DNA from: Methanobacteriota archaeon
GTDB lineage: Archaea > Thermoplasmatota > E2 > JACPAO01 > JAHWKR01
Assembly: GCA_019347805.1 (NCBI GenBank)
Contig: JAHWKR010000011.1
Location: 1-64,000, forward strand
Length of the DNA: 64,000 bases
Reading direction: 5' to 3'
Below are positions 18,008-26,245 of the stretch, piece by piece. The translations under genes were made by a program, and so were the position numbers. The number at the start of each line of letters is the position of its first letter. The stretch's first letter is position 1. The notes beneath the pieces were generated by a model. The model was not told where the DNA came from. It saw only the letters and a list, made by a program, of their open reading frames with translations, and made no database searches.

Positions 18008-18495
18008 GGTGCCGCCTCCACGGGTGGTGTCTGCAACGGTTCGACGTACGGGCGTACCTTGACGTGGACGCCGCGCGACGCCTCGACCACCACCTTGTTA
18101 CCCTCGGGGATCGGTTCGTCGGCGGTGGCGCTCCAGATCTGTCCCTCGATGCGCACCTTGCCGACCGTGACGTCCGGCTCGATGTGGCGCGTCACCGTAC
18201 CAATCTTGCCGACGAGCGATTGTCCGATGGTCGTGAGCGGTCCGGTCGAGGGCGGAGCGAGCTGGCGGTAGACCCGCAGCGTGATGAACGTGGTCGGGAA
18301 GGCGACGACGATGCCGACGATGGGCGCCCAGACGCTGAAGAGGAACTCCTCGATGATGAGCCCCAACGTGCCGAGCAGGATGAGCACGGTGGCGGGCACG
18401 GCGATGAAGAAGCCGGGCTGGCTGAGTTCCCAGAGATAGAGGACGACCCCGGCGATGACGAAGCCCATGGGCAACCAGAACGTGACGTCCGGCAT
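18004..18495 (-). CDS. NfeD-family membrane protein
   Basis: A 163-residue membrane protein of the NfeD short form. Three to four hydrophobic helices occupy residues 8-75, followed by a C-terminal OB-fold domain with the recognisable GKIGTVTRHIEP and GKVRIEGQIWSATAD strands. It is the usual partner of stomatin-like proteins, and its stop overlaps the downstream stomatin start as ATGA. The first gene of the three-gene operon, it starts with ATG at 18495, 28 nt after a clear TATA box. Confidence 0.9.
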   Translation of the reverse strand: MPDVTFWLPMGFVIAGVVLYLWELSQPGFFIAVPATVLILLGTLGLIIEEFLFSVWAPIVGIVVAFPTTFITLRVYRQLAPPSTGPLTTIGQSLVGKIGTVTRHIEPDVTVGKVRIEGQIWSATADEPIPEGNKVVVEASRGVHVKVRPYVEPLQTPPVEAAP

Positions 18496-18518
18496 CGAGG
18501 CGGGGAAACGGTCGGGGC

Positions 18519-18527
18519 CTTTAAACC
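18519..18527 (-). promoter_or_regulatory. TATA box of the NfeD-stomatin operon
   Basis: GGTTTAAAG on the minus strand is centred about 28 nt before the NfeD ATG, giving a leaderless transcript. Confidence 0.65.
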
Positions 18528-18597
18528 GTCGGCTTGGCGACGGCGGGCATCGCGGGCGTCGGGCCGACGTCTCAACAGGAGTGCGGCACCTGTATCG

Positions 18598-19341
18598 TCA
18601 GATGATGCGGCTGCCTTCGAACTCCACGACACGCGCATAGACGAGCGCGAAGACGATGAGCCAGGCGACGACGGTCCAGGCGAGAAAGAGCGCAGCACCC
18701 GCAATTGGCCCCCTTACGCCGTGGCGTGCGGCATACCACGCGGTGATGGCGAGCGCGGTCGTGCCGAGGAGGACGAAGAAGCCATGGATGCCCGTCAGCC
18801 AGTAATAGAGCGAGCCAGCCGGCCCCTCCCACGGAACGAAGCCCTCTGCCGCGAGGCCCGCGACGTGGACACCGAGCGTGACCAGATGCGCGAGCGCGAA
18901 CAGGACGGCCACCATGGGAGCGATGACACCACCGATGCGCCATGCCGCCCATACCGCCACACCGGCGGCCAGCATGATGACGGTCGAGGCGAGGGTCCAG
19001 ACATTGACGAGGTCACTGGCGACGGCCGGCCACGTCGCCTGACGCAGGAGATCGTGGGCGACAATCGAGCGCAATGCCGCGGCGTAGAAGAGCGACGACG
19101 CCAGGACGAGCGCTCCGGCGAGCACCACGTGCGTCCCCGAGACGCGCTGCGTCCGTTGCTGTGGCACGGTGGCGTCGCGGATCCATCCGACCGCGGCGAT
19201 CGCCATGAGACCGAACGCGACGAAGAGCATGGGCCGCCACGCCACGGCCCCCCAGGCGAGGAAAGGGGCCGAGAGGCCGGCGATGGCGGGCCAACCGCTC
19301 CAGGGCCAGGAATCGGGCCTGTGCGGCCGTGTCTCCGTCAT
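18598..19341 (-). CDS. coxC: Heme-copper oxidase subunit III-like membrane protein
   Basis: A 247-residue protein with about seven predicted helices. The segment GSLYYWLTGIHGFFVLLG resembles the conserved GxHxxHVxxG helix of subunit III. The last helix (WTVVAWLIVFALVYARVVEF) resembles the WHFVDVVW end helix. The start ATG at 19341 overlaps the coxA stop as ATGA, so the two are co-translated. The track ORF extends further upstream within coxA and is not used. Subunit III does not bind metals but stabilises proton pumping in A-type oxidases. The similarity is recognisable but divergent, so the assignment leans on position. Confidence 0.75.
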   Translation of the reverse strand: MTETRPHRPDSWPWSGWPAIAGLSAPFLAWGAVAWRPMLFVAFGLMAIAAVGWIRDATVPQQRTQRVSGTHVVLAGALVLASSLFYAAALRSIVAHDLLRQATWPAVASDLVNVWTLASTVIMLAAGVAVWAAWRIGGVIAPMVAVLFALAHLVTLGVHVAGLAAEGFVPWEGPAGSLYYWLTGIHGFFVLLGTTALAITAWYAARHGVRGPIAGAALFLAWTVVAWLIVFALVYARVVEFEGSRII

Positions 19342-20951
19342 GCGGCCTCCTCCGTGCCCGTGCGAGGGCTTGGGCGCGTCGCCGTCCCTCGGTCCGCCTC
19401 TGCTTCCTCCCACGGGTCGTCCCTTCCCGGTCGACCCCGCACCAGGGTCACAGCGAGGTTCGCGAGGAAAAGGAGCTGTGCGACGGCGGTGATGAACGCA
19501 CCGACGGTCTCGGCCATGTTGACCCCACCCCAGGCGGCATCGTAGTCATGGATGCGGCGCGGCATCCCCTGCAACCCGAGATAATGCATCGGGAAGAACG
19601 TCAGGTTGATGCCGACCACGGTGAGCCAGAAATGCCACTTCCCGAGCGGCTCAGACAAGCGTCGCCCGAACGCGATGGGGAAGTAATAGTAGATGGCCGC
19701 GAAAAGGCCGAGCACGGTCCCCCCGAAGATGATGTAATGGAAATGGGCGATGACCCAATAGGTGTCGTGCGCATAGACGTCGAACGGCAGGAACGACAGG
19801 AAGACACCGTTCGCCCCCCCGACCGTGAACATGAGGATGAAGCCGAGCGCGAAGAGCATCGGTGTCGTGAAATGGATGCGCCCCCAACGCAAGGAAGCGA
19901 TCCAACTCAGGATGACGACGCCGGACGGCAAGGCGACCGTCCAGGTCATCGCGACGGCGAAGAGACCTGCCGCCGACGACAGTCCGGTCGTGAACATGTG
20001 ATGCCACCATACCAGGAGCCCGAAGAGGGCGACCCCCGCCATGCCCATGATGACGGTGAACGTCGACAGGACGGAGCGGCCCGAGAAGCGATGCAGTACT
20101 GCCGAGAGGAAACCGAACGCCGGGATGATCATGACATAGGTGGCGGGATGGGAATAGAACCAGAAGAGGTCTTGCCAAAGAAGCGGCCCCGGCAAGGTCT
20201 CCGGCGCGAAGAACCAGGTACCGAAGTTGCGGTCGAGCCAAAGGAACCCGAGCGCCGTGAGGAGGAACGGACCGGCGATGACGACCAGCACCGAGGAGAA
20301 CAGGATGCCCCACACCGGGATCGGCATCGACCTAAGCGGTACGTCGGGTGAACGGCTGCGCAGGATCGTGGCGAGGAAATTGCCACCCGCCATGGTCGCG
20401 CCGAACGTCTCGAGACCGACGGCCCAGATCCACCAATCCTGCCCCAAGCCGGGCGAGAAACCGCCGAGCGACAGAGGCGGATAGGAGGTCCAGCCCGCGA
20501 TCGGCTTCTGTCCGAAGAGGAAGCCCAGTTCGAGGATGGAACCGCCGAGCAGGATGAGCCACAGGTCGAGCGCGTTGAGACGCGGGAAGGCCATGTTGTT
20601 GGCCCCGATGAGCCGCGGAACCACCGCGCTGCCGATGCCGAAGAAGACGACCACCGCGAAGAAGAAGATCATGAAGGTCCCATGCAACGTGAACCAGCCC
20701 AGATATTCCTCCGGCCCCATGATGGTGCGACCCGGCGCGGCCAGTTCGGTGCGCATGAAGAGCGCCGCGAGGCCGCCGAAGAAGAAGAACAGCATCGAGG
20801 CGGCGATCCACAGGACCCCCGCGCGGACCGGGTCGGTCGTGAAGACCCAGGCACGAACGGCCCGCCAACGCCTGTTCCACTCACCGTCCGCAGCTCCATC
20901 GGGTGCCGCCACGATGCCCACCACCGAAGGTTCCGGCAAACCAGATGGCAT
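19338..20951 (-). CDS. coxA: Heme-copper oxidase subunit I (A-type)
   Basis: Catalytic subunit of the aerobic terminal oxidase, reducing O2 to water in the membrane. About 537 residues with 12 or more helices. Visible heme and CuB ligands are: the low-spin heme His in WFTLHGTFMIFFF; the CuB-ligand region WFYSHPATYVMIIPAFG near residue 266; LLVWWHHMF for the CuB histidine pair; and the HFHYIIFGG end helix. The segment YSHPAT replaces the XGHPEV glutamate, a pattern close to the A2 subfamily (YSHPXV). The track ORF of 871 residues includes about 330 non-homologous residues upstream. ATG at 20951 fits a weak TATA-like CTAAAC near 20980; 20975 is an alternative. It is divergent from coxB. Confidence 0.95.
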   Translation of the reverse strand: MPSGLPEPSVVGIVAAPDGAADGEWNRRWRAVRAWVFTTDPVRAGVLWIAASMLFFFFGGLAALFMRTELAAPGRTIMGPEEYLGWFTLHGTFMIFFFAVVVFFGIGSAVVPRLIGANNMAFPRLNALDLWLILLGGSILELGFLFGQKPIAGWTSYPPLSLGGFSPGLGQDWWIWAVGLETFGATMAGGNFLATILRSRSPDVPLRSMPIPVWGILFSSVLVVIAGPFLLTALGFLWLDRNFGTWFFAPETLPGPLLWQDLFWFYSHPATYVMIIPAFGFLSAVLHRFSGRSVLSTFTVIMGMAGVALFGLLVWWHHMFTTGLSSAAGLFAVAMTWTVALPSGVVILSWIASLRWGRIHFTTPMLFALGFILMFTVGGANGVFLSFLPFDVYAHDTYWVIAHFHYIIFGGTVLGLFAAIYYYFPIAFGRRLSEPLGKWHFWLTVVGINLTFFPMHYLGLQGMPRRIHDYDAAWGGVNMAETVGAFITAVAQLLFLANLAVTLVRGRPGRDDPWEEAEADRGTATRPSPRTGTEEAA

Positions 20952-21113
20952 TGCGGCGATGTGGGCCCCGTGCATCAGGTTTAGGGAGAGCATCAGCCTG
21001 CCGGAGGGCGTGAGGTCGACGACGGAGCGTCGGCGCGTCCGCCGCACCGCGCCCGAGGCCCATCTTTCGGCCGACCGGCCGCTGCCGCACATGGTGGACA
21101 TGGGCACGTCGGG

Positions 21114-22541
21114 GTGTCGGGGCGGGTGGTGCCGTTGACACGACCGGGCATCTTCGCACGATCCGGTGACCTCCATCGGCTTGTCGTCGTCACGCTCCTC
21201 ATCCCGTTGTGGGTCGTTCTCAGACCGCACCCGGTGATGGACCTCTTGACGCCGCAGACCGAGACGATGCTGGGACGCCTCATCCTCGTCGCTTTCCTCG
21301 CCTGTGTCGTGCGCGTGGCCTGGAACCTGCGCGGACCACAGGGCGTTTTGCCTGCGACGCGACGGGGATGGGCCGCATCGCTCGCGCTCGTCGCCACCAC
21401 GACCCTCTTGTACACGGCAGCCGCCGGTGCCTTCTTGGAAAGGAACATACCAAGAGTGGCGTCGACATCCGTCTACGGGCCGCTCGTCCCGTGGCCCGGC
21501 CTCGAAGCACCCCTCATCGGCGGCGGGTCGTTGCGGCTCGGCCTCGGCCATATGCTCGTCGCGCTCGTGGTGGCGCTCATCGTCTCCGCCACCGTCCTCC
21601 GTCTCCTCGCGCTGCCACGGCGCCCATGCCGAGGCTCTGCCGCGACCGGTCCGCCCGCGCTCCTTCTCGGCGCCACCTGTCCCGGCTGTCTGCCGCTCTT
21701 CCTCCTGCCGCTCGGTGCGCTCGCGCCACTCGCCTGGCTCACCGACCCGACCTCCCCCGCCTCGACGCTCTTCGTCGTCGGGGCGCCGCTCCTCGCGCTC
21801 CATGGCCTCTGGCGCACGGCCCACACCCCCATATCCGTCTTCCCGTCCATCTTCCGGTCCCACGACACCTCCATCGACCTCACGCTCGTCGCGTTGCCAC
21901 TGGCGTACGCCGGACTGCCGCGCGGCGCCTCCCCCCAACAAGACGGCGTCCATCTCGTCTACATCCTGGCGCTGGTCGGTGCGCTCCTTCTCGTCGGTGC
22001 GGTCTTCATCGCGCTCTTCTACTACCTCATCAAATATCGTGCATCACGCCCAGACGCCGATCGCGATGTCGACAAGGAGATCGGTCCCGCCGCCCGCCGT
22101 GTCCTCATCGCCCTGTTCCTGATCATCCCGGCCGGCCTCATCTTCGGCATCGGCATCTACAGCCAGATGGTCGTCCTCGACGGCATGCGAGAGGTGCCGG
22201 AAGACGCCTTGGAGGTGGATGTGACCGCCGCCCAGTTCGCCTGGACGTTCCAATACCCCGACGGCAACAGGAGCTTCGATGAACTGACCGTCCCTCACGG
22301 ACGCGGCGTCGTCCTCAACGTCACGAGCCGCGACGTCATCCACAGTCTGTTCATCCCGGAGATGGGCATCAAGATCGACGCCACGCCCGGGCGTGAGAAC
22401 CAGGTCGTGTTCCAACCGCTCCGCAGCGGGACGTTCCAAGGACGATGCGCCGAACATTGCGGCGTCGGTCACACCGACATGCTGTTCACGCTCACGGTAC
22501 TCGACAAGGGCGAGGCACCGCCGTACGAGAACGGTTCATGA
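21114..22541 (+). CDS. coxB: Cytochrome oxidase subunit II with an N-terminal multi-helix membrane domain
   Basis: CuA-bearing subunit that receives electrons from a cytochrome c or cupredoxin. Of 475 residues, 275-465 form a normal subunit II: two membrane helices (residues about 281-306 and 329-350), then a cupredoxin domain with the CuA ligands H410 and C445-A-E447-H-C449, H453 and M456. Residues 1-240 are extra: about six hydrophobic helices with a CPGC motif at 189-192 (GATCPGCLPLFLLPLG). The one ORF is continuous, so this is a fusion, not two genes. The GTG at 21114 is the first start; no clear TATA lies upstream, so the N-terminus is uncertain. The CPGC helix domain might be a copper-delivery or assembly module, which is inference. 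It is divergent from coxA. Confidence 0.9.
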   Translation: MSGRVVPLTRPGIFARSGDLHRLVVVTLLIPLWVVLRPHPVMDLLTPQTETMLGRLILVAFLACVVRVAWNLRGPQGVLPATRRGWAASLALVATTTLLYTAAAGAFLERNIPRVASTSVYGPLVPWPGLEAPLIGGGSLRLGLGHMLVALVVALIVSATVLRLLALPRRPCRGSAATGPPALLLGATCPGCLPLFLLPLGALAPLAWLTDPTSPASTLFVVGAPLLALHGLWRTAHTPISVFPSIFRSHDTSIDLTLVALPLAYAGLPRGASPQQDGVHLVYILALVGALLLVGAVFIALFYYLIKYRASRPDADRDVDKEIGPAARRVLIALFLIIPAGLIFGIGIYSQMVVLDGMREVPEDALEVDVTAAQFAWTFQYPDGNRSFDELTVPHGRGVVLNVTSRDVIHSLFIPEMGIKIDATPGRENQVVFQPLRSGTFQGRCAEHCGVGHTDMLFTLTVLDKGEAPPYENGS

Positions 22542-22636
22542 TCTTTCGACGACGCACCGACCGCACAAGTCCAGACGACGGGATCGCAGTGCGTCGGGTC
22601 ACACAGATCGATGCGACGCGGTCGGTCAGGATGTGA
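22538..22636 (+). CDS. Possible 32-residue ORF coupled to coxB
   Basis: An ATG overlaps the coxB TGA as ATGA and opens a 32-codon frame rich in arginine and aspartate (MIFRRRTDRTS at its start). No homology is recognised. The ATGA arrangement matches genuine couplings elsewhere in the window, but an ORF this short could arise by chance. Confidence 0.25.
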   Translation: MIFRRRTDRTSPDDGIAVRRVTQIDATRSVRM

Positions 22637-22727
22637 AGCGGGATGAGGTGACGCGACAACATCGCGCCGTCGGTCGACCGCCATCGTCACGCGCACGTCA
22701 GGCGTCGAGGGTCGCGCTTGCGCGCGT

Positions 22728-22850
22728 CAAGAAATGAAGGGAAAAAGGAAGGGTTGGCTGGCCTCCGAAGGAGGGGATGGGATGCACTCTACAACAACTA
22801 CCAGCCAATGGCCTCTTCCTTCGAATCGTGCATGTGGCCACTGGCATATA
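22728..22850 (-). ncRNA. Candidate structured small RNA
   Basis: About 360 nt between coxB and lsm hold no convincing gene. On the minus strand a strong TATA box (GTTTATAC, 22873-22880) should start transcription near 22850. The predicted RNA then has nested pairings: GTGGCC with GGCCAT; TTGGCTGG with CCAGCCAA; and inside the latter a CCTCC-TTC-GGAGG hairpin. It ends in a pyrimidine-rich tract containing TTTTT and CATTTCTT, as archaeal terminators do. There is no tRNA, SRP RNA or RNase P signature. It lies directly downstream of the lsm gene on the same strand, but has its own promoter. Confidence 0.4.
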
Positions 22851-22872
22851 TATGCATTGTCTGATTGGACAT

Positions 22873-22880
22873 GTATAAAC
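22873..22880 (-). promoter_or_regulatory. TATA box of the candidate small RNA
   Basis: GTTTATAC on the minus strand is close to the archaeal TATA consensus. A second, palindromic GCATATATATGC follows at 22843-22854, where the start point would fall, so which element is used is uncertain. Confidence 0.5.
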
Positions 22881-22999
22881 CCCTGCGCATAGGTCGTGCC
22901 GTTTCCTGGAGGCGTCCAGGAGGGGTGGACCGGTCCAGGTCTGCGGCTTGGGCGCACGGCGCAGGTGGAAGGAGGGTGCGGGTGCGGCCGCGCGGCGCC

Positions 23000-23218
23000 C
23001 TATGCGGGTGCGAGCGAGACGACGTTGTTGCCGCGCAGGACGAGCATGCCGAGCGATCGGCGTGTCCCGTCACGGCTCGCCTCCTCGGCCTCTTCCAGGA
23101 CGAGGTTCATGTACGGGTCGAAGCCGGCGAGCTTGCCGGTGATCTGGCGTCCGTCCTTGAGGAGCAGGCGCACGGGGGAGCCGACATGCTGTTCCATGAG
23201 GTCGAGGGGCTTGACCAT
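23000..23218 (-). CDS. lsm: Archaeal Sm-like (Lsm) RNA-binding protein
   Basis: A 72-residue Sm-fold protein that assembles into heptameric RNA-binding rings. Sm1 motif features are GSPVRLLLKDGRQITGKLAGFD with the FDPYMNLVLEEAEE strand, and Sm2 is LGMLVLRGNNVVSLAP (the RGNNV/RGxxI signature). The track ORF has 23 more residues upstream, but ATG at 23218 gives the family-typical length. A TATA-like GCGATATCC near 23252 lies about 34 nt upstream. The gene follows the helicase stop by about 45 nt. Next downstream is the candidate small RNA, a possible ligand (inference). Confidence 0.92.
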   Translation of the reverse strand: MVKPLDLMEQHVGSPVRLLLKDGRQITGKLAGFDPYMNLVLEEAEEASRDGTRRSLGMLVLRGNNVVSLAPA

Positions 23219-23262
23219 CCGGATGACGGGAGCCGACCGGTGATGAAAAGGATATCGCAGGG

Positions 23263-25428
23263 CTACGCTTCCGGACGTCCGAGCCATTCGGTCATGAGCT
23301 CGGCGATCGTCTCGTCGTCTCCGAGCCGTTCGAGTCGTTCGAGTCCTCCGGCGTAGCGGCGGTAGCGTTCGTCGAGCAGGAAGACGATGCCTTCGTCCTT
23401 GGCGTCACGGATGACGCGCCCGATGGTCTGCAGGACACGACGGAAGGTGGGCGCCTCGACGGCATAGTCCCAACCGCGGCCGAAGCGCAGGTCGGCGAAG
23501 CGGACGAGCGCGCGTTGGCGGGCCGTGGGACGCGGATACGGGACACCGACGAGCGCGGCGGCCTGCAGGGCGCGGCCGGGAAAATCGATGCCTTCGGCGA
23601 GGCGGCCGCCCATGACACCGACGACCGCCGCACCGCTGCCGCCTTCTTCGGTGGCGTCGCCGAGCGCGCGGAAGCGTGTGACGGCGCGCACGAGGGCGTC
23701 CTGGTCCATGCCTTTTTCTTCGACGAAGAGCGGGCGGTCCGGCGTGGTATCGATGCCGAGTTCGAGCGCGTTCTCGAGCATGGCGTGGCTCGGGAAGAAG
23801 ACGGCGCTGTTGAGGCCGCCGACGGAGAGGAACGATTCGACGTGGCCGATGAGCCGGTCCATGACCTCGGGGTCGCTCGTGCGGGCGGCATAGCGGGTCG
23901 TGATATCGTCGACAAGGACGAGCCGGAGGCGGTCCTTGGCGAACGGGCTCGGCAGGTGGAGCGTGCGCGTGTCGCGGCCGAGGCCGAGGAGGTCGCGGTG
24001 CTGGTCGAACGGCCTCAGGGTCCCCGAGATGTGGACCGCGGCGTGGGCGTCCCTCAGGAAACCGGTCCCTTGGGCGGGGTCGAGGCAGAAGAGGACGAGC
24101 ATCGGGCCGTCCTTGGTGGTGATGATGGGGACATGCGTCTCGGAGTCGTGGCGGAACCAGGCGGCGAGGAAGGCACCGAGCGCGCCGAGATAGGAGCGCG
24201 GCAACCGTCCCTGTTGGGCCAGGCGGCGGCGCAGCGACTCGCCGGTCTCGAGCAGGATGTCGGCGGCGCGGAGGAGCGTCGGAGTGTTGGTGCGGAGCGG
24301 CGCGAGCAGTTCCGTTGTGAGGTCGTCGTCGGCAAGCAGCCATTCGTCCTCGCCTTCGGGTATGCGTTCCTTGGCGAGGGTCGCCATTGCGGCGACGAGC
24401 GTGTCGATAAGGCGTGTCGCCCTGATGCCGCTTGCCAGCGGTGGGTCGCCGAGTCCGTCGGCCTCGGCCCGGGCACGTTCGAGGGAATGGAGCGTCAATT
24501 CGGGCGAGAGCAGACCGCGCAGGTAGTCCGGGAGGTTGTGCGCCTCGTCGACGACCACCAGGCATTCGGAGAGGGGGACACCGATCCAGTCCGAGAGGGC
24601 GCGGCCGAGCGCTGGGTCGGCGAGGTAGATGTATGGGGCGACGACGAGGTCGGCGCGACGCAGGAGCGCCTTCACGGCTTCGTACGGACAGACGTGGGCG
24701 GCCGTGAGGCGTTCAGCGAGCCGCTCGCTCGGCACGGGGTCCTGGGTCAGGGTGTCGTGCAACGTGTCGAGGTCGGTCTGCAGGAGGCCTTGGAAGTAGG
24801 AGCAGCCGGCGGCGCTGTCGGCGGTGACCGGGAGGGGGAGGCGGAACCGGTCATCTTTCGGCGTCGGTCTCCCGGCGTCCTCGTCCGGGTCTGCCTGGAG
24901 CCCGCCGAGGATGTCGCGGTCGTCCTGTCGGCCCCACCATTCCTCGGCGCTCTGGACACCCATCGCTTCGAGGGTCTTGCGTTTCAGGCCGCCGCAGAGC
25001 CTGGCGTACTCCTCGGCGTTGGCGCCGACGTAGCGCGCGTCGCTGCGGAGTTCGGGGCAGAGGTGGGCGCGGCCCTGGAGGGCGAGGGCAAGGGGACGTT
25101 GGCCTTGGCGATCCTTGGTGAGGGCGCGGAACTCGCGCACGACCTGCGCTTGCTGGGTGTTCGTGCGTGTGAGCCAGACGATCTTGCGGCCGGTCGCCTC
25201 GGCGGAGCGGAGGGCAGCGGCGAGGACCGCGACGGTCTTGCCGGTGCCGGTGCCCGCTTCAAGAAGGGCTTGTCCGCCTGCTTGGAAGGTGTCGAGCGCG
25301 GCGCGCACCAGCTCGTTCTGGCCGGGCCGGGGCGTGTAGGGGAGCGGGGGGAGGGTGTCCGGGCCCGCCGGCTCAGTGATGGCACCGGTCACGGCGCGGG
25401 TCGGGGGCGGGCCGGGCGCGGGGGCCAC
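23263..25428 (-). CDS. XPD/Rad3-like 5'-3' DNA helicase with an Fe-S cluster
   Basis: Superfamily 2 helicase of 721 residues in the XPD/DinG group. Walker A is EAGTGTGKT at residues 57-65, and Walker B is VVVDEAHNLPDYLRG. Four cysteines in the expected Fe-S positions appear as HLCPEL, ARLCGG, AGCSYF and HVCPYE, so the 4Fe-4S cluster is probably intact. C-terminal motifs VVGVMGGRLAEGIDFPG and LQTIGRVIRD match motifs V and VI. Such helicases act in excision repair or R-loop/replication problems. The GTG at 25428 is placed about 28 nt after a TATA-like CTGTATCAAAC, suggesting a leaderless mRNA; the proline-rich first 30 residues may be non-conserved. Confidence 0.92.
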   Translation of the reverse strand: MAPAPGPPPTRAVTGAITEPAGPDTLPPLPYTPRPGQNELVRAALDTFQAGGQALLEAGTGTGKTVAVLAAALRSAEATGRKIVWLTRTNTQQAQVVREFRALTKDRQGQRPLALALQGRAHLCPELRSDARYVGANAEEYARLCGGLKRKTLEAMGVQSAEEWWGRQDDRDILGGLQADPDEDAGRPTPKDDRFRLPLPVTADSAAGCSYFQGLLQTDLDTLHDTLTQDPVPSERLAERLTAAHVCPYEAVKALLRRADLVVAPYIYLADPALGRALSDWIGVPLSECLVVVDEAHNLPDYLRGLLSPELTLHSLERARAEADGLGDPPLASGIRATRLIDTLVAAMATLAKERIPEGEDEWLLADDDLTTELLAPLRTNTPTLLRAADILLETGESLRRRLAQQGRLPRSYLGALGAFLAAWFRHDSETHVPIITTKDGPMLVLFCLDPAQGTGFLRDAHAAVHISGTLRPFDQHRDLLGLGRDTRTLHLPSPFAKDRLRLVLVDDITTRYAARTSDPEVMDRLIGHVESFLSVGGLNSAVFFPSHAMLENALELGIDTTPDRPLFVEEKGMDQDALVRAVTRFRALGDATEEGGSGAAVVGVMGGRLAEGIDFPGRALQAAALVGVPYPRPTARQRALVRFADLRFGRGWDYAVEAPTFRRVLQTIGRVIRDAKDEGIVFLLDERYRRYAGGLERLERLGDDETIAELMTEWLGRPEA

Positions 25429-25501
25429 GGAGTCGGGACGGGGCCGGGGTTTGATACAGGTGTCGTGGGGGTGACCGGAAGTAGTGGTCGTTTTATCTCG
25501 A

Positions 25502-25690
25502 CAAGTGGCCGACTCCCCGTTCTTCCACTTGACATATTGACGATTCTTGCGCCAAATATTTCAACACGCCTGAAAATGGGAATCCCATCCGATGGCGGCA
25601 CTTCGGCCATCGGAGTCATCACCTCTGGCCTCTGCCCTGGCGCGGTCGGACCCTGCCCGGGTCGATCTCGATCGCGCCGGGCACCGCCCC
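25502..25690. other. Non-coding stretch with four inverted repeats
   Basis: In the 378-nt gap between the helicase start and the next gene's stop there are four perfect inverted repeats in a row: CAAGTGG/CCACTTG (25502-25531), ATGGGA/TCCCAT (25576-25588), CCGATGGC/GCCATCGG (25589-25613) and TGCCCGG/CCGGGCA (25654-25683). The last is followed on the plus strand by CCGCCCCTTTTCTCTC, terminator-like. AAATATTT at 25553-25560 is a palindromic TATA-like element. This could be a small structured RNA on the plus strand or the leader/terminator DNA of the flanking minus-strand genes. No convincing ORF is present. Confidence 0.35.
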
Positions 25691-25806
25691 TTTTCTCTCG
25701 CGCTGCGGAAGACGGCCCACGCTCGTGACGCATAGAGCGCACGCTGACGACATCTGGAGCGAAAAAACGCGGAAAGAGCAGCAGGTAGAGACCGTGTGGC
25801 GCCCGT

Positions 25807-26193
25807 CTAGAGCCGGCGGGAGCCCCAGAGGTCGTCCGGGAGGTTGTTGTAGAGGTCCTCTTCGGAGGCGGGCGCGCGGCGCTTCCTGACGCGGCCGCGC
25901 TCGTCCTCGGCCATCTGCTTGATGGCCTCTTTCTTGAACAGCCAGTAGTGGGTGCGCCACTCGCGGCCGTCGTAGAGGGTCGTCTCCTCGCGCTCGGTGG
26001 TGAGCATGCCCTCCTCCTCGAGGATGTAGAAGAGTTGCCGGTCCTCCGGCTCAAGGACGTTGTCGATGACCCGATCGTCGAAGCCGAAGATGTCCATGAC
26101 GAAGTTGGCGTCGCGGAACGCATCGTCCTCCGTGAGGCCGATCCTGTTCCCGATGGCCATTGCCAGGTCTTCCAATGTGACGACTTCTACCAT
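25807..26193 (-). CDS. Small conserved-looking archaeal protein, winged-helix-like
   Basis: A 128-residue acidic/helical protein. I recognise the overall pattern (TLEDLAMAIGNRIGLTEDDA, then MDIFGFDDRVIDNVL and LFYILEEEGMLTTEREE) as a type of small archaeal protein that appears in Thermoplasmatota genomes without known function. The C-terminal half, with an EREETTLYDGREWRTHYW strand pair between helices, suggests a winged-helix DNA-binding fold. A KRR-rich segment is near residue 105. ATG at 26193 has a GGAGG Shine-Dalgarno 9 nt upstream. The upstream TATA-like GTATTAAG near 26273 gives a leader of about 54 nt. Its role as a regulator is inference only. Confidence 0.7.
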   Translation of the reverse strand: MVEVVTLEDLAMAIGNRIGLTEDDAFRDANFVMDIFGFDDRVIDNVLEPEDRQLFYILEEEGMLTTEREETTLYDGREWRTHYWLFKKEAIKQMAEDERGRVRKRRAPASEEDLYNNLPDDLWGSRRL

Positions 26194-26245
26194 GCGAAGA
26201 GCCTCCAGACGATATGGTCCGACGCGCCCTCCCAAGGAGCGTCAG

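Noticed and set aside
22750-22845. tRNA on the plus strand (TTCGAATC)
   Set aside because: The sequence resembles a T-loop, but flanking bases do not pair into a tRNA.
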